Positions 18,592 through 27,728 of a stretch of 64,000 nt of DNA are shown here, piece by piece; position 1 is the stretch's first letter; every line of letters begins with the position of its first letter. This stretch comes from JAVKBW01 sp040222995. GTDB lineage: Bacteria; Pseudomonadota; Alphaproteobacteria; UBA8366; Aestuariispiraceae. The translations under genes and the position numbers were made by a program. Below the pieces are notes generated by a model. That model was given only the letters and a program-made list of their open reading frames with translations, made no database searches and was not told the DNA's origin. The stretch lies in assembly GCA_040222995.1 (NCBI GenBank), contig JAVKBW010000039.1, forward strand, positions 310,001 to 374,000, read 5' to 3'.

Positions 18592-19902
18592 ATGCAGAAT
18601 ACTTGGCGGCAGGCAGTTTTTTCGTTCGTCATCGCTGTGGTGGCGACCGTGGCGCCTCCTGCCGTCACGTCGGCGCAGGACGGGCTGGGCGCGGCCAAGG
18701 AACCGACCTGGAGCATTCTCAAACTCGACAAAAACGGACGGCCCGTCATCGTCGAGGAAGGCGGCATCGAAATCGGTGTGGATGTTACCGAAACACCGGA
18801 AGTGACCGCGCCGACGGAAGAACAGATCCGTAACATCGACAAGCTGAAGATCGAGCGCGGACAGCTCATGCTGCTGAATGTCGATGCCGATCAGTTGAAA
18901 GCGCTGAACAGCGACGGATACAGAACACTCGAGACAATTGAGCTGCCGACGTTGGGTGCGCGGGTCGTACGGATCGCGATTCCGCCCGGCGTTTCCGAAG
19001 AAAACGCCATCAGAAAAATCAAAAAGGAACATCCGGGTCTGGTTGTCGATGTCAACGCCATCATGGATATGTCGGCCGGCGCAAACGAAGGCACGTATGC
19101 CAACAAATATGTCGGCTGGGGTGATGTCACGAATTCCTGCGGCGACGGCATTCGCATGGGCATGATCGATGGCGGCGTATATCCGAAAGCCAAATCGCTT
19201 GAAGGCCAGCGGGTGAAATATCGGTCTTTCATCAAGGAAGGGCGCAAATCCGCCGGTTTCGACCATGGCACGGCGGTTGCCGTTATTCTGGTCGGCAAAC
19301 CGGGGGGCGGGCGGATCGGCGGTCTGCTGCCGGGGGCGTCCTTGTATGCCGCGGGCATCTTCGAGGACCGGAACGGCAAGGAACACGGCAATTTGTCGAA
19401 TATGCTGAAGGCGGCTGAATGGCTCGCGGATATGAAAGTCAATGTCGTGAATATGTCGATTGCCGGCAGCAGCAACGCCGTTCTGACTTTTGTCATAAAC
19501 AAGCTGATGGACAGCGGGATCGCCGTGGTCGCGGCAGCCGGAAATTTCGGCGCCGAAGCCACCCCGGCCTGGCCGGCGGCCCATCCTAAGGTCATCGCGG
19601 TAACGGCGATCGACCATACGCTGGATGTCTATCAGTTCGCCAATCAGGGCCAGTATGTCGACTTCGCAGCGCCGGGCGTGGGTCTGCTGACGGAAACCCC
19701 GCGCCGGCTGAAACAGCAAAGCGGCACATCTTTCGCCGCCCCCTTCATAACGGCGATGGTCGCCATACACATCAAGCATGGCTTTCCGTCCGATACCGAC
19801 AAGCTGCGCGCCAGCCTGAAGCGTTTCGTTAAAGACCTCGGCACGCCCGGGCGTGATCCGACCTATGGATGGGGGCTGGTGCGTCTACGCGCGCGCTGCT
19901 AA
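18592..19902 (+). CDS. Secreted subtilisin-like (S8) serine protease
   Basis: The 436-residue product from ATG 18592 (preceded by AGGACAG) has a Sec signal peptide ending near VTSAQD. Residues from about 30 to 165 form a pro-region-like domain with no obvious catalytic motif. The S8 triad follows: Asp in MGMIDGGVY, His in FDHGTAVAV, and Ser in SGTSFAAPF, with the oxyanion Asn in AAAGNFG. It is therefore expected to be an active periplasmic or secreted protease. Its substrate is unknown. It lies 81 bases after ligA and ten bases before a transporter gene. Confidence 0.88.
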   Translation: MQNTWRQAVFSFVIAVVATVAPPAVTSAQDGLGAAKEPTWSILKLDKNGRPVIVEEGGIEIGVDVTETPEVTAPTEEQIRNIDKLKIERGQLMLLNVDADQLKALNSDGYRTLETIELPTLGARVVRIAIPPGVSEENAIRKIKKEHPGLVVDVNAIMDMSAGANEGTYANKYVGWGDVTNSCGDGIRMGMIDGGVYPKAKSLEGQRVKYRSFIKEGRKSAGFDHGTAVAVILVGKPGGGRIGGLLPGASLYAAGIFEDRNGKEHGNLSNMLKAAEWLADMKVNVVNMSIAGSSNAVLTFVINKLMDSGIAVVAAAGNFGAEATPAWPAAHPKVIAVTAIDHTLDVYQFANQGQYVDFAAPGVGLLTETPRRLKQQSGTSFAAPFITAMVAIHIKHGFPSDTDKLRASLKRFVKDLGTPGRDPTYGWGLVRLRARC

Positions 19903-19912
19903 ATCGTTCATC

Positions 19913-20848
19913 ATGAGAATAGATGAAATGACAGGGGCCAAACTGGCCGCCGCATATGCCGGTATTGTGTTCGGGATCTACTGGATTCCCATTCGCGCCA
20001 TGGAAGCCAGCGGGTTCGAAGGCCTGTGGTCTACCCTGGTGTTTCTGGCCGTACCCGCGATGATGTTACTGCCAGTCGCCCTGTTCCGTTTCAAACGCAT
20101 CCTGAATGCCCCGATAAAGTTTTACTTCGGCACGTTTCTGGTTGGCCTGGCCTTCACACTTTACGCAACCTCCTATCTGTATACCGAAGTGATACGGGTG
20201 GCATTGTTGTTCTATCTGCTGCCTGTTTGGGGCTTTCTGCTGGGATGGGCGTTTCTTGGTGAGCGCATTACAGCCATACGCTGGATATCCATGGCGCTTG
20301 GTATTCTGGGAATGCTGGTTATTTTCGACATCGGTGTCGGGTTTCCCCTGCCACGAAACATCGGCGACTGGATGGCGCTGATCGGCGGCATGAGCTGGGC
20401 AGTCGGGTCGCTTGTTATTCTTACGGAAAGACGGGTCCACACCATCGAATATACGTTGGGGTTTTTCTTCTGGGCTGGGATACTGACAACAGCTTTCTTT
20501 TTTATCGCCACACCGCCGGAATCCCTTGTGCCACCAGGTTGGGATACCATCGCCGAGACCGCCCCCTGGATACTTTCGGTGATGGTTTTAATCGTTATTC
20601 CGGGCGGTTTCGCGACGATCTATGCGCCTACAAAACTGAATCCCGGTGTGGCCGGTCTGTTATTCCTGACCGAAATCAGCGTCGCGTCCATATCCGCAGC
20701 CTTGTGGGCGAACGAACCGTTCGGCCCGCGGGAAATTCTTGGCGTGCTGCTGATTTCAGGCGCAGCCGTTTTCGAACCGTTGACCGATCTGTTCCGCTCC
20801 AGGCGGAGCCTTCCCCCCAACTCAATCCCCACCTCCCCCTGCGATTGA
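19913..20848 (+). CDS. EamA/DMT-family transporter, copy 1
   Basis: Ten predicted membrane segments in about 311 residues place this in the drug/metabolite transporter superfamily (EamA type). It may start at ATG 19913 or ATG 19928; neither has a strong ribosome binding site. The open frame extends into the protease gene and was trimmed. The protein aligns along its whole length with the next gene (both have 'GIYWIPIR/GLFWFPLR' near the start and a 'GWAFLGERIT/ARIFLGAAIT' segment), so the pair is a tandem duplication. Substrate is unknown. Confidence 0.83.
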   Translation: MRIDEMTGAKLAAAYAGIVFGIYWIPIRAMEASGFEGLWSTLVFLAVPAMMLLPVALFRFKRILNAPIKFYFGTFLVGLAFTLYATSYLYTEVIRVALLFYLLPVWGFLLGWAFLGERITAIRWISMALGILGMLVIFDIGVGFPLPRNIGDWMALIGGMSWAVGSLVILTERRVHTIEYTLGFFFWAGILTTAFFFIATPPESLVPPGWDTIAETAPWILSVMVLIVIPGGFATIYAPTKLNPGVAGLLFLTEISVASISAALWANEPFGPREILGVLLISGAAVFEPLTDLFRSRRSLPPNSIPTSPCD

Positions 20849-20852
20849 AACA

Positions 20853-21755
20853 ATGCCGCTGAACCGGACCAGTTTGGCGAAGGCGGCGGCGTTGTATTCA
20901 GGTTTGATTTTCGGTCTGTTCTGGTTCCCGTTGCGGTTTCTGGAAGCACAGGGCGTGCCGGGCGTCTGGCCGGCTGTCCTTATAAACGGAACAGCCGCCG
21001 CTTTCATGATTCCCGTCGTTGTCTGGCGCTGGAAGCGGTTCGTTTTCGGCGGATGGCGGTTCCATATCGCCGGACTGCTGGCAGGCACGACACTCGTTCT
21101 TTACGCCGCCGGTCTGCTCTATACGGAAGTGGTCCGCATCATCGTTCTATACTACATGCTGCCGATCTGGGGCTTTCTGCTGGCGCGTATCTTTCTTGGC
21201 GCGGCCATCACCCCCATCCGATGGATCGCCATGGGATTCGGCTTCGCCGGTCTTTATATAATTTTTGGCGCTGACGCCGGCCTGCCGTTACCGCGCAATG
21301 CCGGTGACTGGATGGGTCTCTGCTCGGGCTTCATCTGGGCGGTTGCCGCGACGATGATCCTGGCCGACAATCGATCCTCCGTCATCGACTACGCCCTGTA
21401 CTATCTGGTCTGGGGCGGCCTGGGCACAATTGTCGTCCTCGCCTTCTCCGGCGATCTTGCATTTCCACCCGACAGCCGGATCGTTCTGGATTCCATGATC
21501 TGGGTCGTTCCGCTTGCCCTGCTGGGTCTGGTGCCGGCGGGCCTCGCAACCCTCTATGCGCCGGCGTATCTCAACCCGGGCACGGTGGGCCTGTTGTTCA
21601 TGACCGAAATCAGCGTATCAGTCGGAACCGCCGCTGTATTCGCCGGTGAGGTATTCGGCTTGCCCGAAGCCGTCGGCGTGATATTGATTTCACTCGCCGG
21701 GCTGATAGAACCGGTAAGGGACTGGTACAAAGGTCGCTTTAAGGAGACAGCCTGA
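20853..21755 (+). CDS. EamA/DMT-family transporter, copy 2
   Basis: The 300-residue protein has ten hydrophobic segments and is a paralogue of the gene just upstream, separated from it by four bases. Shared blocks include the YTEVVRI segment in the first half, the LPLPRNAGDWMGL loop in the middle, and the LNPGTVGLLFMTEISV block near the C terminus. The two may act on related substrates or as a heteromeric pair, as some paired DMT proteins do, but the latter is only a possibility. It is followed without a gap by an SDR gene. Confidence 0.83.
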   Translation: MPLNRTSLAKAAALYSGLIFGLFWFPLRFLEAQGVPGVWPAVLINGTAAAFMIPVVVWRWKRFVFGGWRFHIAGLLAGTTLVLYAAGLLYTEVVRIIVLYYMLPIWGFLLARIFLGAAITPIRWIAMGFGFAGLYIIFGADAGLPLPRNAGDWMGLCSGFIWAVAATMILADNRSSVIDYALYYLVWGGLGTIVVLAFSGDLAFPPDSRIVLDSMIWVVPLALLGLVPAGLATLYAPAYLNPGTVGLLFMTEISVSVGTAAVFAGEVFGLPEAVGVILISLAGLIEPVRDWYKGRFKETA

Positions 21756-22532
21756 ATGGATATATCGCTAAAAGGCAAACGGGCCGCGGTCACCGCCGGT
21801 GCGTCTGGCATCGGTCTGGTGATTGCGAATGCACTGAAAGCGGAAGGGGCCGTGGTTCATGTCTGTGATATCGACGACCGGGCGCTGGCCTCACTTCCGG
21901 ATGGCATTCAGGGGGCGCAGGTCGATGTGAGCGATGCCGATTCCGTGTCCGCCTGGCTCGATCCGATCGCCGCTGAAGGCATCGATATCATGGTCAACAA
22001 TGCCGGCATCGCCGGACCGACCGGACCGGTTGAAACGATGGCAACGGACGCCTGGAAACAGTGTCTGGCTGTCTGCGTCGATTCCCAGTTCTTTTGCACG
22101 CGGGCTGTCGTACCGGCCATGAAGCGTCAGCAATCGGGATGCATCATTAATCTCAGCTCCTCTGCCGGCCTGATGGGATTCCCGCTCCGGTCGCCCTACA
22201 CGGCGGCGAAATTCGCGGTGATCGGTCTTACCAAGACCTGGGCGATGGAACTCGGGCAGGACAATATCCGCGTCAACGCTATCGCGCCCGGTTCCGTCAA
22301 CGGCGAGCGCATCGAACGCGTTATCAAGGCGCACGCCGAATCCGACGGGATCAGCACGGACGCCGTCCGCAGAATGTATGCGGGCGGGGTTTCAATGATG
22401 AAATTCATCGACGCCGACGAAATCGCCGATATGGTTGTCTATCTTAGCACCGACCATGCCAGAAGCATTTCCGGTCAGGTCATCGCCATCGACGGGCATT
22501 CGGAAACCCTGTTCCCGCGTACGGTCAGCTAA
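21756..22532 (+). CDS. Short-chain dehydrogenase/reductase
   Basis: Classical SDR of 258 residues. The NAD(P)-binding motif is TAGASGIGLV (about 13-22; the first glycine position is Ala-Gly rather than Thr-Gly), the NNAG motif is NNAGIAGP (about 86), the catalytic Ser is in INLSSSAGL, and the YxxxK pair is in YTAAKFAV. A good ribosome binding site AAGGAG (21741-21746) precedes the ATG at 21756, which immediately follows the transporter stop. Substrate cannot be read from the sequence. The acidic D-I-D after the second strand suggests NAD preference. Confidence 0.9.
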   Translation: MDISLKGKRAAVTAGASGIGLVIANALKAEGAVVHVCDIDDRALASLPDGIQGAQVDVSDADSVSAWLDPIAAEGIDIMVNNAGIAGPTGPVETMATDAWKQCLAVCVDSQFFCTRAVVPAMKRQQSGCIINLSSSAGLMGFPLRSPYTAAKFAVIGLTKTWAMELGQDNIRVNAIAPGSVNGERIERVIKAHAESDGISTDAVRRMYAGGVSMMKFIDADEIADMVVYLSTDHARSISGQVIAIDGHSETLFPRTVS

Positions 22533-24556
22533 AGCGGTTTCGTCGCCTCAGTCAGATTGGCAAGATCTTCACCCGCAAGCTGTTCGCCGACTTTCCGGCG
22601 TACGTCTTCGTGATAGTCGTTGACCCAGTCGATTTCGACCTGCGTCAGCATCGACACGTCGATCAGCGACGTATCCAGCGGCGCGAAGGTAATGGTCTCG
22701 AAACCGTATAACCGGCGCTTACCGTCAACCGATTCACCCAGGTCTTGAACGATGACGAGGTTTTCGATCCGGATGCCGAAGTGCCCGACCTTGTAGAATC
22801 CCGGCTCGTTGGACAGGATCATCCCCGGTTTCAGGGCGGCGCTCGGCGCGCCCTTCGATATCCGCTGCGGGCCTTCGTGAACGTTCAGATAACTGCCGAC
22901 GCCATGGCCCGTGCCGTGATCGAAATCGAGGCCGACATCCCACAGATGCTGCCGCGCGAACGCGTCGATCTGCGTGCCGGTAACGCCGTCGGGAAAACGC
23001 GCCGTCGCGATCGCAATATGTCCCTTGAGGACCCGGGTGAACCGGTCGCGCATTTCCGCGCTCGGCTCGCCGATGGCGATTGTCCGCGTTATATCGGTCG
23101 TACCGTCCAGATACTGGCCGCCTGAATCGACCAGATACAACTCTCCGTCCTGCATCCGACGATCCGACCTTTCGGTGACCCTGTAATGCGGCAGCGCACC
23201 GTTTGGCCCGGATGCCGAGATTGTATCGAAGCTTAGGTCCCGGATCCGGTCGTCATGAAAGCGGAAGGATCTGAGTTTATCCGCCGCCTGCAACTCGGTC
23301 AGTCCGCCTTTCGCCGCCGACGGCAACCAGGAAAGGAACTTCGAAACCGCCGCGCCGTCACGGATATGCGCAGCCCGCGTTCCGTCCAGTTCGGTCGGAT
23401 TTTTCAGGGCTTTCGGCAAAAGGCACGGATCGTCGGACTCGACAACTGCCGCCTTCGCCTCTGAAAGAGCCTCAAACACGGCGGCCGGGCTTCCGGCGGA
23501 ATCCGCCAGCACGGTTTTTCCCGTCAAAGCGGACAGACCGTCCGCGAAAGCGGCGAAATCCCGCACGGCGACGGCATTGTCGAGATGCGGCCGGACCGAC
23601 GAAAGAAGTTTCCGTTCATCGACAAACCAGTCCACCTTTTCATCCGAGTATACGATGGCGAAAGACAGCGGCAACGGACAGCGCGGCACATCGGCGCCGC
23701 GCACGTTCAAAAGCCAGGCGATCGAGTCGGTGGCCGTGATAACCGCCGCATCGGCCTTCTTCTTTTTCAGAACCTCGGCGACATCCGCCCGTTTACTGGC
23801 GGACGCGACGCCGGCATAGTCCAGCGAATGCGGCGACACCGGCCCCAAAGGCGGCGGCGGCTGGTCTTCCCATGCGCTGTCGACCGGGTTGGTTTTCACG
23901 GAAACTACGGTTGCGCCGGCTTTCGCGGCAGCCTTTTGCAGGCGATCCATCGACTGTTTCGACAGTAGCCAGGCATCGACCCCGATTTTCCAGCCCTTCT
24001 GCGCCGTCTTTTCCAGCCAGTCGCCCGGCGTAACGTCCGCTATCGGACAGATTTCAAACATCGCGGAATCGACCTGTTCGGTTACCTGCACCGTATACCG
24101 GCCATCGACGAAAATCGCCGCCTGCTCCAGCCCGACAATCGCCGTGCCGGCCGAACCCGCAAACCCAGTCAGCCAGTAAAGTCTTTCGCCACGGGCCGGC
24201 ACATACTCTCCGAGAAATTCATCCGAACGCGGTACGACGAAAGCATCCAGACCGTCGGCCCGCATCCTTTCCCGAACCGCTTCGATGCGCGCAACCGGCG
24301 CCGGACCATCCGTGAACGGCGTCTGCTGACCGGTTCGCAAGGCCTGCCGCAACGCCAGCAGATCGTCCTCCAATGCCGGGGTGATTTTGCCGCCGACGAG
24401 ATCCAGCCAGGTATCGTCGATTCCTTCCGGTGCGGCGGCGATTCCGGCGATAACATCGCTGGCTGCCTGACGCGTTTCGAAAGCGCCACTTGAAACAAGA
24501 GCGTCGGATACGGCTTCAAGCGTGGTTCGAAGGTCGTCACCGGTCATCGCATTCAT
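22529..24556 (-). CDS. M24B Xaa-Pro aminopeptidase, long form
   Basis: Metalloaminopeptidase that removes the first residue before proline. The 675-residue length and three-domain layout (two creatinase-like N-terminal domains and a C-terminal pita-bread domain) match the eukaryotic APP1-like type rather than the roughly 440-residue PepP. Metal ligands are visible: two Asp in DSGGQYLDGTTDITR, His in GTGHGVGSYLNVHEG, and Glu in ILSNEPGFY and RIENLVIV. ATG 24556 is preceded by AAGGGA. It converges on the SDR gene with a four-base tail overlap. Confidence 0.94.
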   Translation of the reverse strand: MNAMTGDDLRTTLEAVSDALVSSGAFETRQAASDVIAGIAAAPEGIDDTWLDLVGGKITPALEDDLLALRQALRTGQQTPFTDGPAPVARIEAVRERMRADGLDAFVVPRSDEFLGEYVPARGERLYWLTGFAGSAGTAIVGLEQAAIFVDGRYTVQVTEQVDSAMFEICPIADVTPGDWLEKTAQKGWKIGVDAWLLSKQSMDRLQKAAAKAGATVVSVKTNPVDSAWEDQPPPPLGPVSPHSLDYAGVASASKRADVAEVLKKKKADAAVITATDSIAWLLNVRGADVPRCPLPLSFAIVYSDEKVDWFVDERKLLSSVRPHLDNAVAVRDFAAFADGLSALTGKTVLADSAGSPAAVFEALSEAKAAVVESDDPCLLPKALKNPTELDGTRAAHIRDGAAVSKFLSWLPSAAKGGLTELQAADKLRSFRFHDDRIRDLSFDTISASGPNGALPHYRVTERSDRRMQDGELYLVDSGGQYLDGTTDITRTIAIGEPSAEMRDRFTRVLKGHIAIATARFPDGVTGTQIDAFARQHLWDVGLDFDHGTGHGVGSYLNVHEGPQRISKGAPSAALKPGMILSNEPGFYKVGHFGIRIENLVIVQDLGESVDGKRRLYGFETITFAPLDTSLIDVSMLTQVEIDWVNDYHEDVRRKVGEQLAGEDLANLTEATKPL

Positions 24557-24705
24557 CTGTTATGTCCCTTAATCCCATGCGTTTTTTGCAATGCTGCACC
24601 GCAATAAAATCTCTACGCTCCGACGCCCGTTTGCCCCATATCTCGCTCGCGACACTGAAGTTCCGGTATTCGGCGCTTCAACACATATAGGATGGAGTGA
24701 ATAAA

Positions 24706-24936
24706 ATGGCATACGCAAACACAGCGACCGGGTTTGCGCCGATCAAAGCTGCACCGGCAGCTAAAGGCAAAGGGTATTTCGCAACTGTACTGGCCGATTT
24801 CCGCGCCTATCTTCAGGCGAGAAAGGTTCTGGCCCAGTTGAACGCAATGGATGCCCGCATGCTCGACGATATCGGGTTGACCCGCTACGACGTCGACTAC
24901 GCCGCCAGATCGGGCGATCTGCCGGTTCGTCGTTGA
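24706..24936 (+). CDS. DUF1127 small protein
   Basis: A 76-residue protein whose C-terminal half is a DUF1127 (YjiS-like) domain, with the typical pattern LNAMDARMLDDIGLTRYDVD (about 47-66). GGAG at 24694-24697 sets ATG 24706 as the start. DUF1127 proteins are small, arginine-rich and often RNA-associated. In Rhodobacter sphaeroides one of them (CcaF1) is co-transcribed with regulatory RNAs. Here the gene is followed by a long structured element. It is divergent from the aminopeptidase gene, with a 149-base shared upstream region. Confidence 0.88.
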   Translation: MAYANTATGFAPIKAAPAAKGKGYFATVLADFRAYLQARKVLAQLNAMDARMLDDIGLTRYDVDYAARSGDLPVRR

Positions 24937-24963
24937 TACTTCGATACAGAGTCTGGATCGAAC

Positions 24964-25036
24964 AGGCTCACCCGTTTGCCCACACAAGGCCCGAATTGCG
25001 GGCGGATTGTGAGGAAGCGGGTGAGCCTTTGTTTTT
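24964..25036 (+). terminator. Long multi-stem hairpin with T-tract after the DUF1127 gene
   Basis: AGGCTCACCCG (24964-24974) pairs perfectly with CGGGTGAGCCT (25018-25028) and is followed by TTGTTTTTC. Inside lies a second stem, GCCCG-AATTG-CGGGC, and a possible third pairing of CACAA with TTGTG. The full structure is longer than a simple terminator and might also be a small RNA or the stable 3' end of the DUF1127 mRNA. Confidence 0.75.
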
Positions 25037-25201
25037 CAGACAAAGGTAATCCGGTGAAGTTGCCGTTTCCCGTCTCCTGTATGCCTCAAACCTCGACGGA
25101 TGGCGAAACATGCTATAAAAAGTATGGTTTCGCGTTGGGGTACTGCCGTCCGGTCACCAGTATTGTCGGCAGTAGCTAAAGAATAACGGGTAGGGGCAGG
25201 T

Positions 25202-27073
25202 TTGAATTCCTTATTGAAAATCGTCTCGCGCCGCGCTGGCGCAAGCTCCGGTTTTGCGGCCCTGCTCTGTGCCGGTCTGATAACAGTCAGCCCCGCATCG
25301 GCCCAGGAAGCCGTTCCGTCAGGCCTTGATACGGCATCGTTAAACCCGGCCTGGGGCGAGGAAACGACCGAATCCGTATCGCTGCCAACCCCCCTGTCTG
25401 CCGCGGATGCCGCGCGATACAGGGAAATTTTCCGGCTGCAGGAAGACGGGCGCTGGAAGGATGCAGGCAAGCTGATCGCGCAACTGGACGACGATCTGCT
25501 TCTGGGCCACGTCATGTATCAGCGCTACATGCACCCGACCAAGTATCGCTCGACCTATGCGGAACTGAAGGGCTGGATGGCCCGCTATGCCGATCATCCG
25601 GATGCCGCGCGCGTCTACAGACTGGCGCTGAAACGCCGTCCGGCCAACTACAAGTACCCGATGGAACCCAGAGACGCCGTACCGGCGGACCTCGCCACAG
25701 ATACCGATTCCACGGCGACCCGGATCAAAAAGAAACGGCTGGAAAAGCCCTATCGCAGCCGCGCACAGCGGAATGAAATCAGTCAGGTTCAACGTCAGAT
25801 CCGGCAATGGGTTCAGCGCGGCACGGTTACAGGATCGCTGGAACTGCTGTCCTCGAAACGAAACCGCGATCTTTTCGATCGGGTCAGCCGGGCTGAAAGT
25901 CTGGGCGTTATCGCCCGTGGATATTTCAGGTATCACAAGGATCACGAAGCTGTTTCCGTCGCGGTGGACGCCGTCAATCTGATTGGTGGAAATGCTGTAA
26001 ACGCCGCCTGGTGGGGCGGTCTCGCGGCGTATCGCCTTAAAGACTATAAAACGGCCGCAAGGCTGTTCGAGGCGATGGCCGACGCCGAATTCGTCTCCGA
26101 CTGGTCGCGCGCCGCCGCCGCGTTCTGGGCATCGCGCGTTCATCTGGTGGGCGGCACACCTCAGAATGTATCGTTCTGGCTGAAGAAGGCCGCCACAGAG
26201 CCGCGCAGTTTCTATGGCATGCTTGCGATTCGCAGCCTCGGCGCGCAGCCGAACTTCGATTGGGAACTGCCGCAGCTTACGCCGTCGCAAACCCAGCTAC
26301 TCGACAGAATTCCCGCCGCCCGTCGTGCGATGGCGCTGGTGCAGGTTGGCGAAACGGCACGGGCGGAAGCCGAACTGCAGCGCTTCGCACACGCGCTGCC
26401 GCTGGATCTGGCGCAGGTGCTGCTGGCGGCCGCCGATGCCGGCGGTCTGGCGGATCTTGCCTATCGGGTCGGCGCGATGCTGGAACGCAAGCATGGCATT
26501 CGGCTGGACGCCGCGATCTATCCCCTGCCGCACTGGCAGCCCGAAGACGGATTCAAGATCGACCGGTCGCTGATCTACGCTTTCATCCGGCAGGAAAGCC
26601 GGTTCAGGCCGAACGCCAGAAGCAGGGCCGGCGCCAGCGGCGTGATGCAGCTTATGCCGGCAACGGCCGGATACATGGCCGGCAAGTCGTTAACCGGCAC
26701 GGACCGTCAACGCCTGTTCGACCCGGCCTATAACATGTCGCTCGGCCAGAAATACATCCGGCACCTGCTGGAAGACCCGAATATCGGCGGTAACCTTTTC
26801 TACATGCTCGCCGCCTACAATGCCGGGCCCGGTAATCTGCAGAAATGGCGGGCGAAAGTTGATTATGAAGGCGATCCGCTGCTGTTCATCGAAAGCCTGC
26901 CGTCCCGTGAAACGCGGCTCTATATGGAACATGTTCTGAGCAATCTGTGGATCTATCGTCTTCGCATGGGGCAGCCGGTACCGACGATGGATGCGCTTCT
27001 TGCCGGAAACTGGCCGGTCTATATCGCGCTCGACGAAGACGATAGCAGCCTGCATCTCGCCGCCGGGAAGTAA
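25202..27073 (+). CDS. slt: Soluble lytic murein transglycosylase
   Basis: Periplasmic enzyme that cleaves glycan strands with 1,6-anhydro product formation. The 623-residue product starts at TTG 25202, preceded by the strong AGGGGCAGG. It has a signal peptide ending near SPASAQEA, a long helical superhelix-like region (about 60-450), and a C-terminal catalytic domain with the Glu-Ser motif in FIRQESRFRPNARS followed by GASGVMQLMPATAGY and AAYNAGPGN. The leader carries an 8-base inverted repeat (25141-25174). Confidence 0.93.
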   Translation: MNSLLKIVSRRAGASSGFAALLCAGLITVSPASAQEAVPSGLDTASLNPAWGEETTESVSLPTPLSAADAARYREIFRLQEDGRWKDAGKLIAQLDDDLLLGHVMYQRYMHPTKYRSTYAELKGWMARYADHPDAARVYRLALKRRPANYKYPMEPRDAVPADLATDTDSTATRIKKKRLEKPYRSRAQRNEISQVQRQIRQWVQRGTVTGSLELLSSKRNRDLFDRVSRAESLGVIARGYFRYHKDHEAVSVAVDAVNLIGGNAVNAAWWGGLAAYRLKDYKTAARLFEAMADAEFVSDWSRAAAAFWASRVHLVGGTPQNVSFWLKKAATEPRSFYGMLAIRSLGAQPNFDWELPQLTPSQTQLLDRIPAARRAMALVQVGETARAEAELQRFAHALPLDLAQVLLAAADAGGLADLAYRVGAMLERKHGIRLDAAIYPLPHWQPEDGFKIDRSLIYAFIRQESRFRPNARSRAGASGVMQLMPATAGYMAGKSLTGTDRQRLFDPAYNMSLGQKYIRHLLEDPNIGGNLFYMLAAYNAGPGNLQKWRAKVDYEGDPLLFIESLPSRETRLYMEHVLSNLWIYRLRMGQPVPTMDALLAGNWPVYIALDEDDSSLHLAAGK

Positions 27074-27173
27074 TCCCTTTTCCGCATCGCGCCCCGCCCC
27101 TATTTATAAAGAGCAATCACAGTTGGCATTGTCGGCGGAACAGCAGGGTCCGCCGTAACCGGAGACGCACATC

Positions 27174-27710
27174 ATGCCGATAGACGAAAAACTGCCGTTT
27201 AAATCCGTCCACATCGCGGTGCTGACGGTTTCCGATACCCGGACCTATGACGACGACAAATCGGGCCAGTTGCTGGTCGACCGGCTGATCGAGGACGGCC
27301 ACGTTCTGGCCGACCGGGCGATCGTAAAGGACGATGCCCATGTTATCGCCGAACAGTTCCGCGCCTGGATCAACCGCGACGATATCGATGTCATCATCTC
27401 GACCGGCGGCACCGGCCTGACCGGCCGCGACGTCACGCCCGAAGCGATGATGAAGGTCTGCGAGAAGGATATTCCCGGCTTCGGTGAATACTTCCGCTGG
27501 ATATCGGCCAAGAAAATCGGCACCTCGACAATCCAGAGCCGGGCCATGGCCGGGCTCGCGAGAGGGACCTACCTGTTCGCCCTGCCCGGATCCTCCGGCG
27601 CGTGCAAGGACGGCTGGGACGAAATCCTGCATTTCCAGCTCGATTTCCGGCACCGCCCCTGCAATTTCGTGGAACTGATGCCGCGGCTGCGGGAACACGA
27701 AACCACCTGA
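27174..27710 (+). CDS. moaB: Molybdenum cofactor biosynthesis protein B (MoaB/MogA fold)
   Basis: A 178-residue molybdopterin-binding domain protein, of MoaB length. The N terminus is FKSVHIAVLTVSDTR, and the substrate loop is ISTGGTGLTGRDVTPEA (about 82-98), with GSSGACKDGW near the C terminus. It probably binds or adenylates molybdopterin. GGAG at about 27161-27164 precedes the ATG. A hairpin CGGCGGA/TCCGCCG (27133-27155) lies just upstream of that site. No other molybdenum genes are nearby. Confidence 0.93.
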   Translation: MPIDEKLPFKSVHIAVLTVSDTRTYDDDKSGQLLVDRLIEDGHVLADRAIVKDDAHVIAEQFRAWINRDDIDVIISTGGTGLTGRDVTPEAMMKVCEKDIPGFGEYFRWISAKKIGTSTIQSRAMAGLARGTYLFALPGSSGACKDGWDEILHFQLDFRHRPCNFVELMPRLREHETT

Positions 27711-27728
27711 CCACTCTGCCGATTCGGC

